A DNA stretch of 64,000 nt, from the NCBI GenBank assembly GCA_014607495.2, contig CP053160.1, positions 1,922,001 through 1,986,000 of the forward strand, given 5' to 3'. Numbering within the stretch: position 1 is the stretch's first letter; each line of letters begins with the position of its first letter. Shown in pieces: positions 1 to 10,729 of the stretch. The DNA is from Carposina sasakii. Lineage: Eukaryota; Arthropoda; Insecta; Lepidoptera; Carposinidae. The notes under the pieces are model-generated. The model was not told where the DNA came from. It worked only from the letters and a program-made list of their open reading frames with translations, and searched no databases. A program made the translations under genes and the position numbers.

Positions 1-3000
1 AACTAAAACTATCCAGCAAGAAGCGACCAGAAACCGCCATCACTCAGTTCAAGAACTCTCTAAATGACCTCATCAAGATCCTTAGCAGCAAGGAGCCTTC
101 ATACATTAGGTGTATCAAGCCAAATGACAATAAGGCGCCCAGTAAGTAGCTTCTATCTATATAAAAGTTATAAGAATCCTTTATGAGTCTCTGTGCTCCT
201 TGAGTCAGTGATTACATGACCAGATCAATGATCAGATGACCTAAAGCTAAAGCTCATAGAGCTACAAAGACTTTCCTGTCAGTCCTAAAGTAATATCTTT
301 GGTAGTAGAACAACTGTCTTAACCTAACATTATATGTATGTCTCCAATCCACAAAATAATAGGTTACTCTTATTTCTAGTGCAATTCGACGAGAAACTGA
401 TCTCCCATCAGGTGAAGTACCTCGGTCTGATGGAGAATTTGCGCGTGCGCCGCGCTGGCTTCGCTTACAGAAGGACCTACGAGAACTTCTTAGAAAGGTA
501 GGCAATTAACAAATTGGTCCAAAGTTAAGGTAAATAGATAGATAATAACAAGTAAGGTAATACTAGATAGCAGCTTACTTAATGGCTGAAAGAATAGACA
601 GATATAAAGTATGTAAACTCATCCAAATAGTCACTGAATCAAAATATTAAAGCTCTTGCGGTTTGTTTTCGGCTCGTCTTGGCGGGTCACTGGCATGATC
701 GCAGATTGTGATTTGCCTTACCCCTTTTATGTTGCATATAGTGTTGATAATATTTCCTTTGCTCAGATACAAGTGCCTAAGCAAGGAGACCTGGCCAAAC
801 TACCGCGGACCAGCTCGAAATGGAGTACAAAAACTGGTTGAGGCGCTCAAGTATGAAAAGGAAGAGTTTAGAATGGGCAAGTGAGTATAAGAAAAGAATA
901 TTGTAGGTATATAGAAGATATGCCGCGTGGTTCCGGCAGAGTAGAGTTTGTACCACTCCTGCCTGCCCGTGGGTATCGCACGAGGCTATTAAGCGTTTCC
1001 GGGAGGTGGGCGCCTCCTGTACTGACAACATAGTCCGAAAATCACACTACGATCACCAAACCGCCCAGCATGGTGACTATGGGCAAAACCCCCCTGTGGC
1101 AGTAGACTTGTGGCGTGCCCTAGGGGAGGCCTACGTCCAGCAGTGGACTGCAATAGGCTGATGAAGAATTTAGAAGATACAATATGATTAACTTAGGTAA
1201 TTTTGTTTACTATTCCTTTTTAAGGTACCTACTGGTGATCTAACAATGTATTTCTTTAGCTGTGACATCGAGTTGTCTTCCACACTTAGGTATGATGACC
1301 GTGATGTTGGAGTGGAGAAGAATTAAGTACCTATCACTAATAGAAGAGTCTTCTGAGCCGCTATCAGCCAGCTACCCCCTCTTATATCTATAATTTTATT
1401 CCAGCACCAAAGTCTTCATCCGCTTCCCCAAAACCCTGTTCGACACGGAAGACGCGTTCCAAGCGAAGAAGAACGACATCGCCACCATAATCCAGGCGCG
1501 CTGGCGAGGCTACTGGCAGAGGAAGCAGTACCTCCGCATGAGGGCCGCCGCCATCGTCATACAGAAGTGGGTGCGGAGGTTCCTGGCGCAGAAGCTCAGG
1601 GAGAGGAGGAGGAAGGCGGCTGATGTTATTAGAGCTTTTATCAAAGGTATGGGTTTTAGACGTCTGATAATCTTGGAAATATTTAATCTTTTTTGAAAAT
1701 CATGTAGGTAAGTAACAATTCGATCGATACCTACCCGATGCTGCGTCTTTCTCTTTACCTATATGTATATAGTCAGATTTAAAGCTTGGGTCAGTTTTTG
1801 TATGTCAGCTAAACCAAGCACAAAATGTTAAGAAGCTTGATTGATCATGAAGAAAGGACAAAGGCTGTTAAGTGTTGGCTTAACAACGTAGCTGAGGACA
1901 CTATTTTGTCCTTCTTTCAAAGCCAGCAGAGGAGGTGGACTGCAATGCCTCCCGTGTTGACAATATAATACGAAAACCACACTGAGTTCACCTTCCCAGA
2001 GTGATGACTATGGACAACACCGCCCTATTGCAGTAGCCTTGTGGCGTGTCCTGGGGGAGGCTGAAACTGTATTAGGTTGAGCATGTGTGTAGGTATATGT
2101 CATAGTATCATCTACTTACCTGCATTTTTATGACCGCATCAGGCTTCATCACCCGCAACGGTCCCGCGACGGAGGAGAACCGTCGCTTCCTCGGCATCGC
2201 GAAGGTGCACTGGTTGAGGACCCTCGCGCAGAAGCTCCCCACCAAGATCCTCGACCTCAGCTGGCCGACCTGCCCGGCTACCTGCCAGGAAGCTTCCAAG
2301 TTAGCTTTTTTCCCATATATTAGTCCTGTACTGGGATTCAGTAATATACATCAGCTACATCTCATTCTGCGCATATCGTAAAAGTCGACTTAGGAACTAG
2401 GGCATTCTCTCAAGCGATAAGCTATCAAGCAACATCACTGATAATCTACATCTGTCCGCTTTGCTAGCTAGTCGTGGCTGTGAGATCTTCTTTATGATCT
2501 TGCAGTTCTGGCTATCTTATTTCGGGAACACAGCCATGTGTATAAGCATGTATGTACAGTCGCATTTTTCACCTTAACTGGAATGAGGTAGGTGTTTACC
2601 ATTTGAATTTTGAGCAAACAACTGCCTAAGAATATAGTCAATCTGCCCTATACTCCATAGAACTTATCTAATCAAGCATGTTTGATCTACTTCCATTTCA
2701 GAGAGTTGCACCGACTGCACCGCGCCTACCTCTCCCGCAAGTACCGCCTCGCGCTGTCGCCCAAAGACAAGAAGCAGTTCGAGCTAAAAGTGCTCGCTGA
2801 GAAGATATTCAAGGGTAAGCAACCATCTGCAGAATGAGGATCGGACAATTTATGAATCTTGTAATATCTCTTCAGCTAGACAATAATTCGCAGCGTTTTT
2901 AATTATGTTTGGTCTTATATTAAACTCAGGGGCGCAACTTTTCACTGATCAGTTGTACCTGGTTCCGCTATTCCGAACATGGCTATAAGATCTCTCTTGT

Positions 3001-5880
3001 CATCCAGAAAATCTGGGACCACGACCATCAATGTGTGTTATCGTACAAAGGAATGCCAAAATTTTTTGACATGGTATGTGAAATGGCACTAAACCAGTTG
3101 TTTTAGGATTCCGCAGCATTCCTAATGTAACATAAAAATAGCATAATGGTGTGTGATGTGCCAGCAAAATGATTCCAGCTCAGTTACGCTAACCACTAAC
3201 CATCTCACCCACACAATCTAGGCAAGAAAAACAGCTACCCAAGCAGCGTGCGCGAGCGCTTTGTAGAGGATCGCCTCACGTCTGAACATCAGGTGCTGAG
3301 GAACTCATTCATGGCCTCGCCGTCGTGGCCGACAGGCGAACAGCTTATGGTGAGACCTCAATTATCGGTTTCGTGGTATTTATTTATATTATAGAGGGTG
3401 TAACAAAAGGGGTATGTTAAGCGAAAAGCTATGTAAATAGCCCGTTAAAAGGAACCTATCCGCAAAATTTCAGACTCGAAATCACATGTTTATTTTTCCA
3501 GTTAGTATGGAGAATTCCTAAACAACTCAGGAATGTTCATACAATCGTGAAAAATAAATATGTGATTTTGAGTCAAAAATTTTGGAAATAGGTTCTCTAT
3601 AGTGGGCTATTAACATAGCTTTTCGCTTAACATACCCTTTCTGTTACACCCTGTATAAGTACTAATGGCTGCCCGCTACTCGTTCGCGGGAACTTTATAA
3701 CCTATGTGCTATGTTTTTTCGTGGCCACCCATAACGAAGGGTACGTACTCTATACATCAAATAAAGTAAGTTTATGCCAAAAAAAAGCTGGAAAACAATG
3801 TAAAGTAAAAAAAAATATTACTTGATCGGGCGAAATTTATAGTGTCCAGTGTTTATGCTAGTTTTTTCATAGTCTTAATTCGATCCATATGAAACAAGCT
3901 CTTGGTTTCTGAGGGGTTAGCACGAACCTCTCGATAGTCCATAACCCTATCGTCAAACTGTCAAATCAAATAGATTTTGCTAGCGACTCACTAGCGTCAC
4001 GCCGCGTAAAAAGGTTCGTGCTTTGCTTACCCCACTGTTCACTTATCAGCCTAATTCTAACCTTTACATCTCTGAACCTATAATGCTAACTATTAAACCT
4101 TTCCTCAGTACTCCTGCGAAGCGGTAAAATACGACCGTCGAGGTTACAAGCCCCGCGAGCGTGCCCTGCTAGCTTCCGACAAGGCTCTCTACGTACTCGA
4201 CGCGTGCAACCGAAAGACGTACAAACTGAAGCACCGCCTGCCGCTTGAGAAGCTGAAAGTCATCGTCACCAACGAGTCCGACTCGCTCATTCTTGTCAAG
4301 ATACCTCAGGAGCTTAAGAAAGATAAGGTAAGTAAGAGGAGACTTTAACAAAAAATACAATAATTTATTTGATGAGGTTTTATGCTGATACGAGGCTTCA
4401 CTAGAATAGATCAGCTGCATCTCCTTCCATGCATGTGGTTAGAGTCAACTAAGGAACTCAGATTCGAAATCATCTGATAATACAATACCTTATTAAAAGT
4501 TAATTACCTACTTTCCGATGGTCAAGGTTTTTGATCCAATATTCTTTTTACTTGTTTCAGGGTGACCTTATCATATCAGTGTCCCACCTAATCGAGGCGC
4601 TCACCATTGTTACCGACTACACCAAAAATATCATCGATATTGTCGATACCAGGACGTAAGTATTGTTTATATTTTCAAAGACCCAGTGTAGCATGGTTCA
4701 ATAGGTAGATACTCGTAGGTACCTGAAATAAAATATTTGAATCGTACGAGTAAATCACAGGAACAACGGACTGAATGTTGTCACTACAAGTATTCATAGT
4801 AAGCTGATGGACAGAGGAGGAATGTATATTTACACGTCATCCTTCCACACATACAAACCACAATAAGCTCGGCGTCTAGAAACTACGCACACATATAAAA
4901 CGCGCCACCATCACGGTGCTTCAATCTGTGTAAAGTGCGTTTCATACAATAACTCCTGTCTCATTTCGGAACTAGCATGTTTTGTATGCAGTGAAACAGA
5001 AAATGTGGTCATACACTAGCGCAGAGCACTATCATCCAAAGGAATTATACGGTGAAACGCTATGGGTGAAACCCACTGTGACTCCAAGATGTTCCTGCAT
5101 ATAAAACAAAGTCGCTTTCTGCTGTCTGTCCCTATGTCTGCTTAGATCTTTCAAACTAGGGAACAGATTTTGATGCGGTTTTTTTTAATAGATAGTGTGA
5201 TTAACAAGGAAGGTTTATAATTTATAACTAGGGACCCGCCCCGGCTAATGCACTCTCTCGCGGGCGAAGCCCTGGGCGGCCGCTAGTTCTAGTATAATTC
5301 ATAAACAACATACCATTTTTACAGAATCGCTCATAACCTGGTGAACGGCAAACAAGGTGGCACCATCGAGGTGACGAGCGGTGCGCAGCCCGCCATCCAA
5401 CGTGCCAAGAGCGGAAACTTACTGGTGGTATGTAAATACAGTGTTAGATAGTATAGGTAACATTTATTATACAATAAGAGGGGTATGTCAAGCGAAATGC
5501 TATGAACATTTCCCTTCACACTATTGAGAATACTGTAGCGGAGCCATCTATCGGATGCAGAAGAGAACCACAATCGAATGCAAAATCCTAGAACGCAATA
5601 TCGAAGTTTCTCACAACGTTTGGAACAACAATGGCTAGTGGCCCGGTGGAGCCGGCTTCCTTTTTCACCACCCCCACAATACCATTGTGGATAGACCATT
5701 AAAATTGAGAATCGAAATCCCATGTTCATTTTTCTAGATAGTATAGAGAATTGCTATCGATTCTTATTAGATTATTCCAATGTTAATACATGGTTTGGTC
5801 TACGTACTACCTACTCGTTTTACCACGTATTATACTACGTATTAACTCTATAATTAAACTTTCAGGTTGCAGCCCCTTAA
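1..5880 (+). CDS. Myo61F: Class I unconventional myosin, Myo1C/Myo61F type (3' part)
   Basis: C-terminal 480 residues of a single-headed, actin-based motor that links membranes to actin. Exons: <1-141, 380-497, 767-880, 1405-1646, 2143-2299, 2702-2814, 3222-3349, 4109-4327, 4561-4655, 5325-5427, 5866-5880. Phases agree throughout and the frame ends at TAA 5878-5880. The first exons give the end of the motor ([32 protein letters not shown]). The 1405 exon holds [12 protein letters not shown] followed by three consecutive IQ motifs ([30 protein letters not shown]), which bind calmodulin-type light chains. The rest is the basic TH1 tail (phospholipid binding), ending GNLLVVAAP. There is no SH3 domain, so it is a short-tailed myosin I. 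Three IQ motifs and the tail ending favour the Myo1C/Myo61F branch over Myo1D/Myo31DF. The class is certain, the orthologue name inferred. The motor N-terminus lies left of the window. Confidence 0.9.
918..1165 (+). repeat. Retroposon 3'-end-like repeat, family R, copy 1
   Basis: Lies in a myosin intron. It shares blocks such as TAGTCCGAAAATCACACT and the terminal CAGCAGTGGACTGCAATAGG with 13866-14065. The ending GGCTGATGAAGAA is the short GATGA-type tail seen on lepidopteran non-LTR retrotransposon 3' ends. The class is inferred from the tail; no reverse transcriptase is present. Confidence 0.6.
1925..2090 (+). repeat. Family R repeat, diverged copy 2
   Basis: A more diverged copy in the next myosin intron. 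It keeps GCAGTAGCCTTGTGGCGTG-like and GGGGGAGGCTG blocks, with the end replaced by GTATTAGGTTGAG. Confidence 0.5.
2320..2560 (+). repeat. Dispersed repeat, family S, copy 1
   Basis: Intronic, non-coding. It shares an ordered set of blocks (AGTCGACTTAGGAACT, GCGATAAGCTA, GTTCTGGCTA, GGGAACACAGCC) with 4384-4470, 11868-12075, 20350-20535 (inverted) and 57240-57395. Probably a SINE-like or LINE-tail retroposon; the class is uncertain. Confidence 0.55.
3392..3655. mobile_element. Hairpin MITE, family A, copy 1
   Basis: About 264-bp palindromic element in a myosin intron. Ends read TAGAGGGTGTAACA and TGTTACACCCTGTA. Both arms contain GTATGTTAAGCGAAAAGCTA and its complement. TA flanks fit a Tc1/mariner-type target. 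No ORF. Confidence 0.8.
3715..3880 (+). repeat. Partial copy of hairpin MITE family D
   Basis: Matches the left half of 56776-57150 (CGTGGCCACCC..AACGAAG, CATCAAATAAAG, AGTTTATGCC, GAAATTTATAGTGTCC, GCTAGTTTTTTCATAG) but lacks the CAGGGTGT end and the right arm. Confidence 0.6.
3912..4033. mobile_element. Short TIR element, family G, copy 1
   Basis: A 120-bp element with imperfect terminal inverted repeats (left AGGGGTTAGCACGAACC, right GGTTCGTGCT...ACCCCA). A second copy at 16440-16557 is about 90% alike, including CTCTCGATAGTCC and ATAGATTTTGCTAGCGA. No coding capacity, so a MITE. Confidence 0.7.
4384..4470 (+). repeat. Family S repeat, fragment 2
   Basis: Contains the GATACGAGGCTTCACTAGAAT, CTTCCATGCATG and AGTCAACTAAGGAACT blocks, directly after the exon ending at 4327. 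Confidence 0.5.
5478..5770 (+). repeat. Broken family A MITE split by another repeat
   Basis: 5478-5512 (GGGGTATGTCAAGCGAAATGC) and 5695-5760 (GAGAATCGAAATCCCATG, GTATAGAGAATT) are the two parts of a diverged family A element. Between them, about 5520-5690 is a repeat whose inverted relative is at 22335-22485 (GAGCCATCTATCGGATGC, GAACCACAATCGAATG). This is an old nested insertion in the last myosin intron. Confidence 0.5.
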
Positions 5881-6758
5881 ATTATTGTGCAGTATTGGAT
5901 GAATGAAAGCGAAAATACATCGAACACAAAATTAGTCATCTAGATTTACCTTGCTATGTTGAAAGATGTAAATTAATTTATTATTATAACTATCCCTAAA
6001 TCCTAATCAATGTGTAATAAATGTTTTCTATAATGTAGGTATATATTTAAGTATATACCTAAAAACAAATTATTGTACTAATAAAATTTATGTAATTTTC
6101 CAAAATATATAATATGTATTACTTACTTACTTTAAATATGAATATTATTATGAAGTTTAATGAATTTTATATATAAAATATATTTTAAGTTTGTACCTAT
6201 TTAAAAAAATAGTGTGATAGTGTAAGATTTTGAGATTGAGACATGGAGTTCAGATAAACGTACAAAGTACTTATTTATTAGTATTTTTATAATGCCATAA
6301 ATTTCGGAAACTTGTCCACGGATGTAGATAAGTAAAAGTAATTTTATTCTCGCATTGCATTTTTTGAACAAATATTAATGTAGGAGATCTAGTACACGTT
6401 CTACGTAAAAACTCGGGTGTATTTTTTATAACTCTTTAGATTTAAGGTAACCGCATTTCATTACGTATGTATAAATAATATTTTGTATGTACAGTAGACA
6501 AGTTTCTAAAAATTTTATATCTGCGGTATTGACCTAATCTTCCTACCTACCTATTTAAATGTCTTAGGTTACTGTGTAGATTACACGTAAAAAATTACAC
6601 ACAAATGTTCGGAACACTCATTTCAGTATAAACATTAATAAGCTGAATCAAAGGTGCCTAAATAGAGAATAATGTAAACTTTGTTAAAAATATAAATATT
6701 GCAATATATACATATTTAATTGTTTTCTTATAGTCTAGAGAAAATGTGTAAATAAAAA
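5881..6758 (+). other. Myosin 3' UTR and AT-rich downstream DNA
   Basis: Very AT-rich. AATAAA polyadenylation signals lie at 6016-6021 (136 nt after the stop) and about 6080-6085, so the myosin mRNA probably ends near 6040-6110. From there to 6758 I see only AT-rich unique-looking sequence and no gene. Confidence 0.55.
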
Positions 6759-7612
6759 TAGTCCGGGAGGTAGCGTTGCATTTTACAAAATAATTTCTGG
6801 TCGATTGATTAATGTCATAACGTACTTTTCATGGATAGTCATTGAGTAACTCGAACGTCAGCAGCTCCAGTAAGGGTGGGGAGAGAATTTCAAGTATGTC
6901 AAAAAAAAAATCCAAAAATGATTTCTGTTCGTCCGAAAATTTGCACATCAGTAGTTTTAACAATAATAATAATTATAGAAACCGTCAGCTGTGAAGAAAA
7001 TGGCGGGTGGTACGTCAGCAGGTTATATATACCTATATTAAAAATAATTATTTTCATTTCATTTCCGGTCGAATGAAACTGATACAGGTTATTCTTTATG
7101 CTATAAAAATGATAAAAAAAAGCCTCAGCAGATCTATCGATAGGGGTAAAATCGTCAGCAAGGGGATTATATGTGCCGAGCAGGTATTCAATCCGAGTAT
7201 GCATTAACCTTGCTGACGATTTTACCCCTATCGATAGATCTGCTGAGGCTTTTTTTTATCATTTTTATAGCATAAAGAATAACCTGTATCAGTTTCATTC
7301 GACCGGAAATGAAATGAAAATAATTATTTTTAATATAGGTATATATAACCTGCTGACGTACAACCCGCCATTTTCTTCACAGCTGACGGTTTCTATAATT
7401 ATTATTATTGTTAAAACTACTGATGTGCAAATTTTCGGACGAACAGAAATAATTTTTGGATTTTTTTTTTTACATTCTCTCCCCACTCGCCCCACCCTGA
7501 GTGCGCCTGCTGACGCTCAATTCAATTGATGTCCTCATCTAAACTATCAATTGCACTCAAAATCGATCGGCCTAAAATCACCATCAAAAATGCAACGCTA
7601 CCTCCCGGACTA
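6759..7612. mobile_element. 854-bp fold-back element with near-perfect long arms
   Basis: Outer ends are inverted copies of TAGTCCGGGAGGTAGCGTTG (6759 onward and up to 7612), with an adjoining shared GCATTTT. Inside, the arms 6875-7163 and 7208-about 7486 are near-perfect complements over about 280 bp, with a 44-nt loop at 7164-7207. Only scattered mismatches are visible (e.g. GGTGGTACG against CGTACAACC). All short ORFs here are palindrome artefacts read in mirror. A non-autonomous DNA transposon of unknown superfamily; the target duplication may be just TA. It sits between the 3' ends of the convergent myosin and Cdk12 genes. Confidence 0.85.
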
Positions 7613-8047
7613 AAATACAAGCCAAGGCTAAAACGTAATTGAATAAATGCCTTTTCTGTTCAGGGTGGCCCATTCCATGTTGCAGTCAATTTATTAAATT
7701 TTAACTTACAATGTTTTTTTCTTTTAGGCCCCCGTAACATCAATTGCACTTTTTACAAAACGAGATAACATTTCATTTTGTACAGAATTTGTAATCAGTC
7801 TAGATCTCGCTTTATAAAGCCTAGTATGAAATATTATAGTTTAGGTACTCTATACACTTCTAAATCTATGTCGTGCTTCACTGCAAGTTTTGTATTGCAT
7901 ACAATAACGAAAAAAATTATCTGAAGTGCTGAAGAATAAGTTATTTTGGTACGTATTTTTAAAGATGCAGTGCGAATCAGCAGTGGGGTGTGGGTATGAT
8001 ACAATAAATAGTACATAATAAAAACTATTAATAATTCTTCATTGAAG
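7613..8047. other. Convergent-gene spacer, nothing recognised
   Basis: AT-rich single-copy-looking DNA between the fold-back element and the likely Cdk12 3' end. Short ORFs on both strands have no family features. Confidence 0.4.
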
Positions 8048-10729
8048 TTTATTGTTTAAAAAATGTTTACATACATTTTTACAATTATTTATTATAGTGA
8101 ACAATCCAGAGTTCAGCGACGAAACAGTATTGCCCAACATCAGTCTTACAAAATGAAAATTTACTTATGCCTCTACCGAATAGCATTCACATAAAATTGT
8201 GTGCCATTTCTTTGTGTTGTCCTAATATTTGAAAATCATGCCAATCTCTTAAATAATTAGGTACACATGTTTGTAGGTTCTTATTGTTTCAGTCAAAATC
8301 ATATTTAATAATAATGATATCTGTCCCCTCAACTCCGAATTATTTAGTGTGGGCAATATTTTATAATAACTACTTAAAATACAGGGTAGAAATCTAAATC
8401 TTTACACCAAACTACTTAGAGTTCATGGATTTACACTTCACTTCCATATACAACTTTTGAATAAGCTATTTTAAGCAAAATATATTTTTGGTTTACACTA
8501 TACATAAATTCCAAGTGCCAGATATTTCCAACATAGAATGTGTTTCAAGTAAAATGCAGAAGACAAAAATCATAACTTCACTACATGTGGGACTATTGGT
8601 AGATATTCCAAGTGATCTAAATGTTATATAAGTATGTTCTATTTATTTACACTATGTACCTATTTATAAAAATAATGCGACTGGTAAACTTTATCATAGT
8701 AATTTTCAGCACTTCACCAATTATTAAATATAAACTTTTGTGAAACAATTAACATGATGATATATTACTTATTGTTATTATCTAAAAATCGCGCTTTTAT
8801 CTGTGCTGAACACACGTGCTATCATCATTTATATACATATTAATTTATACATACTATTAATCTACCTAATTATAAATGCCAACTAGAGTTCTGAGCGTAT
8901 CGGCCCTTTCATGTAAAAAACTAGTTTTATTCACACTATTCCTAGAGCTTGGAACACAGAAAAGTAACAAACAAATAATACATCCATAACATACAAATTC
9001 ATAGTATAACAAAACGCAAATACATACACTGATTCGTCATTCATTATATACAATCACAGAAAATAATTTATTTCCAACAGGAATTTTTGGACAATTTGCA
9101 CCACTTGTGATATCCCGCCATTATTGTTTTTATGCTAGACTAGCCCATTTTGAACATTACCTGATGGCCCATAAGAGATGGAAGCCCACAATTACTCCCA
9201 TATTTATTTCGAAGCACAGCTTACGTTATATTCATGCGAAATTATAGCTTAGTAAAGTGAATTATGCGTAAGGTTGTGGTTTTACTATTCAATCAATTTA
9301 AGATGTGGAGACAGCAAAGTTCACGTGTTTACGGACGACAGGCATTATAAAAAGAAAAAAGGTTTTACTAAAGTCATCGCAAAATAAGAGGTCCGTTTAC
9401 CGCAGCGCTAGCATCTTTGCAATCTGCACTGTTTTATACATTTTTATTTAGTTCGTGAATAATCCGCCGGACTTCTTATACCGTAATTAGTTTAGCTACC
9501 ATCCCAAGTACTTAACTTCCCAAAAGCCCAACGCATCTTTCAAGAAACGTACAGGCCACACAAGTGGTTTCTCGACAGATCGTGCATCACTTGCTTATTA
9601 TAGGATAAGCTAGCTAGATAGGTAAGATGAGAAATAGGAAAGTAACCTGGACAGTGATATATATATATATATATGTAGTTTTACGCGTCGTGCACAACTT
9701 GAAGGAAAACCTGAACTTGTAAGGTCTGTTGTATCAAGGGTAGTAAAATCCTCAATTTTTCTTTAATTTAAGAATTATAATAAAACTTCTTTGTAATCTT
9801 AAATGTCGCTCAATGCTTTATTAGGCCTTATCGTATTAAACACACTTAAGTCGAATAATTTGGAAATATGGGAGCTAATCAATTTAACTGGAATAACCAG
9901 ACCGAGCTTGTTGTTCTTGAACTCAATTCTGCAGGATATAAATTGCATACCACTGAATTTAATCCAAGAGGCCACAGTATTTACCAACCTATTTGCGTGT
10001 TACTACACGATCTTGGCTTAGTTTATACAAATAAATATAATAAGAGCATGAGTTCTAGAATATTAGTTTTCACAAATTTTGACAAATAATTTTGGGGCTT
10101 TGGAACATATTTAGCAATTTCGTATTTGTACATTACATCCAATTTTGCAGGTACACAACCATCAATAGCTTTGGCTTATGAATAAAATTTTGGTACCTAC
10201 ATTTCCGCGCACATGTGTGACAGACTGTACATTTATTTTGGCATTTATTTCACAGTAGGTATATAAAAACTTAATACAAGATCTTGAGACAGTAACAATT
10301 TGATAAGGGAAAGTGTAACTACACTTCACATTATGCATTGATAACTATATTATATACACCGTTACATAGGGATTTTTACATGGACCAGTCAGTGGCCCCT
10401 TTAGGTGTACGCTGAACGTATATAGGTCAGTATAACACATATAGCACCGTTGAACATCATATTGGTTCGTAAGATCTCCACAAGCCACTTCCCTGCACCT
10501 GTTGTAATGTAGATATACCTTATCACTTCACTACACACGTAACTTAGGCGTATCCATTCGATTCCTGTACATTATCACCACACTATCACCATTCCGCATC
10601 ACTGTCTTCAGCAAGACAACACTGTAGCCAGTGAGACATCACCGTCGGCAGTGAGCCGTTACCACAGCCTTTACTCGGAGCTTACGACCGTGGCCGTTAC
10701 ACGTAACAACCGAAGTAATACTCCGTATA
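8048..10729 (-). other. Probable long 3' UTR of Cdk12
   Basis: 2.7 kb after the Cdk12 stop without splice signals or recognisable repeats, apart from a (TA)n run at about 9658-9675. Read on the minus strand, poly(A) signals AATAAA occur opposite 8048-8053 and 8088-8093. Four matches to the Pumilio consensus UGUANAUA lie opposite 8644-8651, 8830-8837, 9045-9052 and 10351-10358. The UTR extent is inferred. Confidence 0.45.

Noticed and set aside
6876..7529. Several 66-118-residue ORFs with similar peptides on both strands
   Set aside because: They are mirror readings of the palindrome arms, with no start context or family feature.
9658..9675. (TA)n run as a regulatory element
   Set aside because: A short microsatellite with no other supporting signal.
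9799..10089. Overlapping 62-73-residue ORFs on both strands in the Cdk12 3' region
   Set aside because: AT-rich, no family motif, no splice partner. Best explained as chance ORFs in the UTR.
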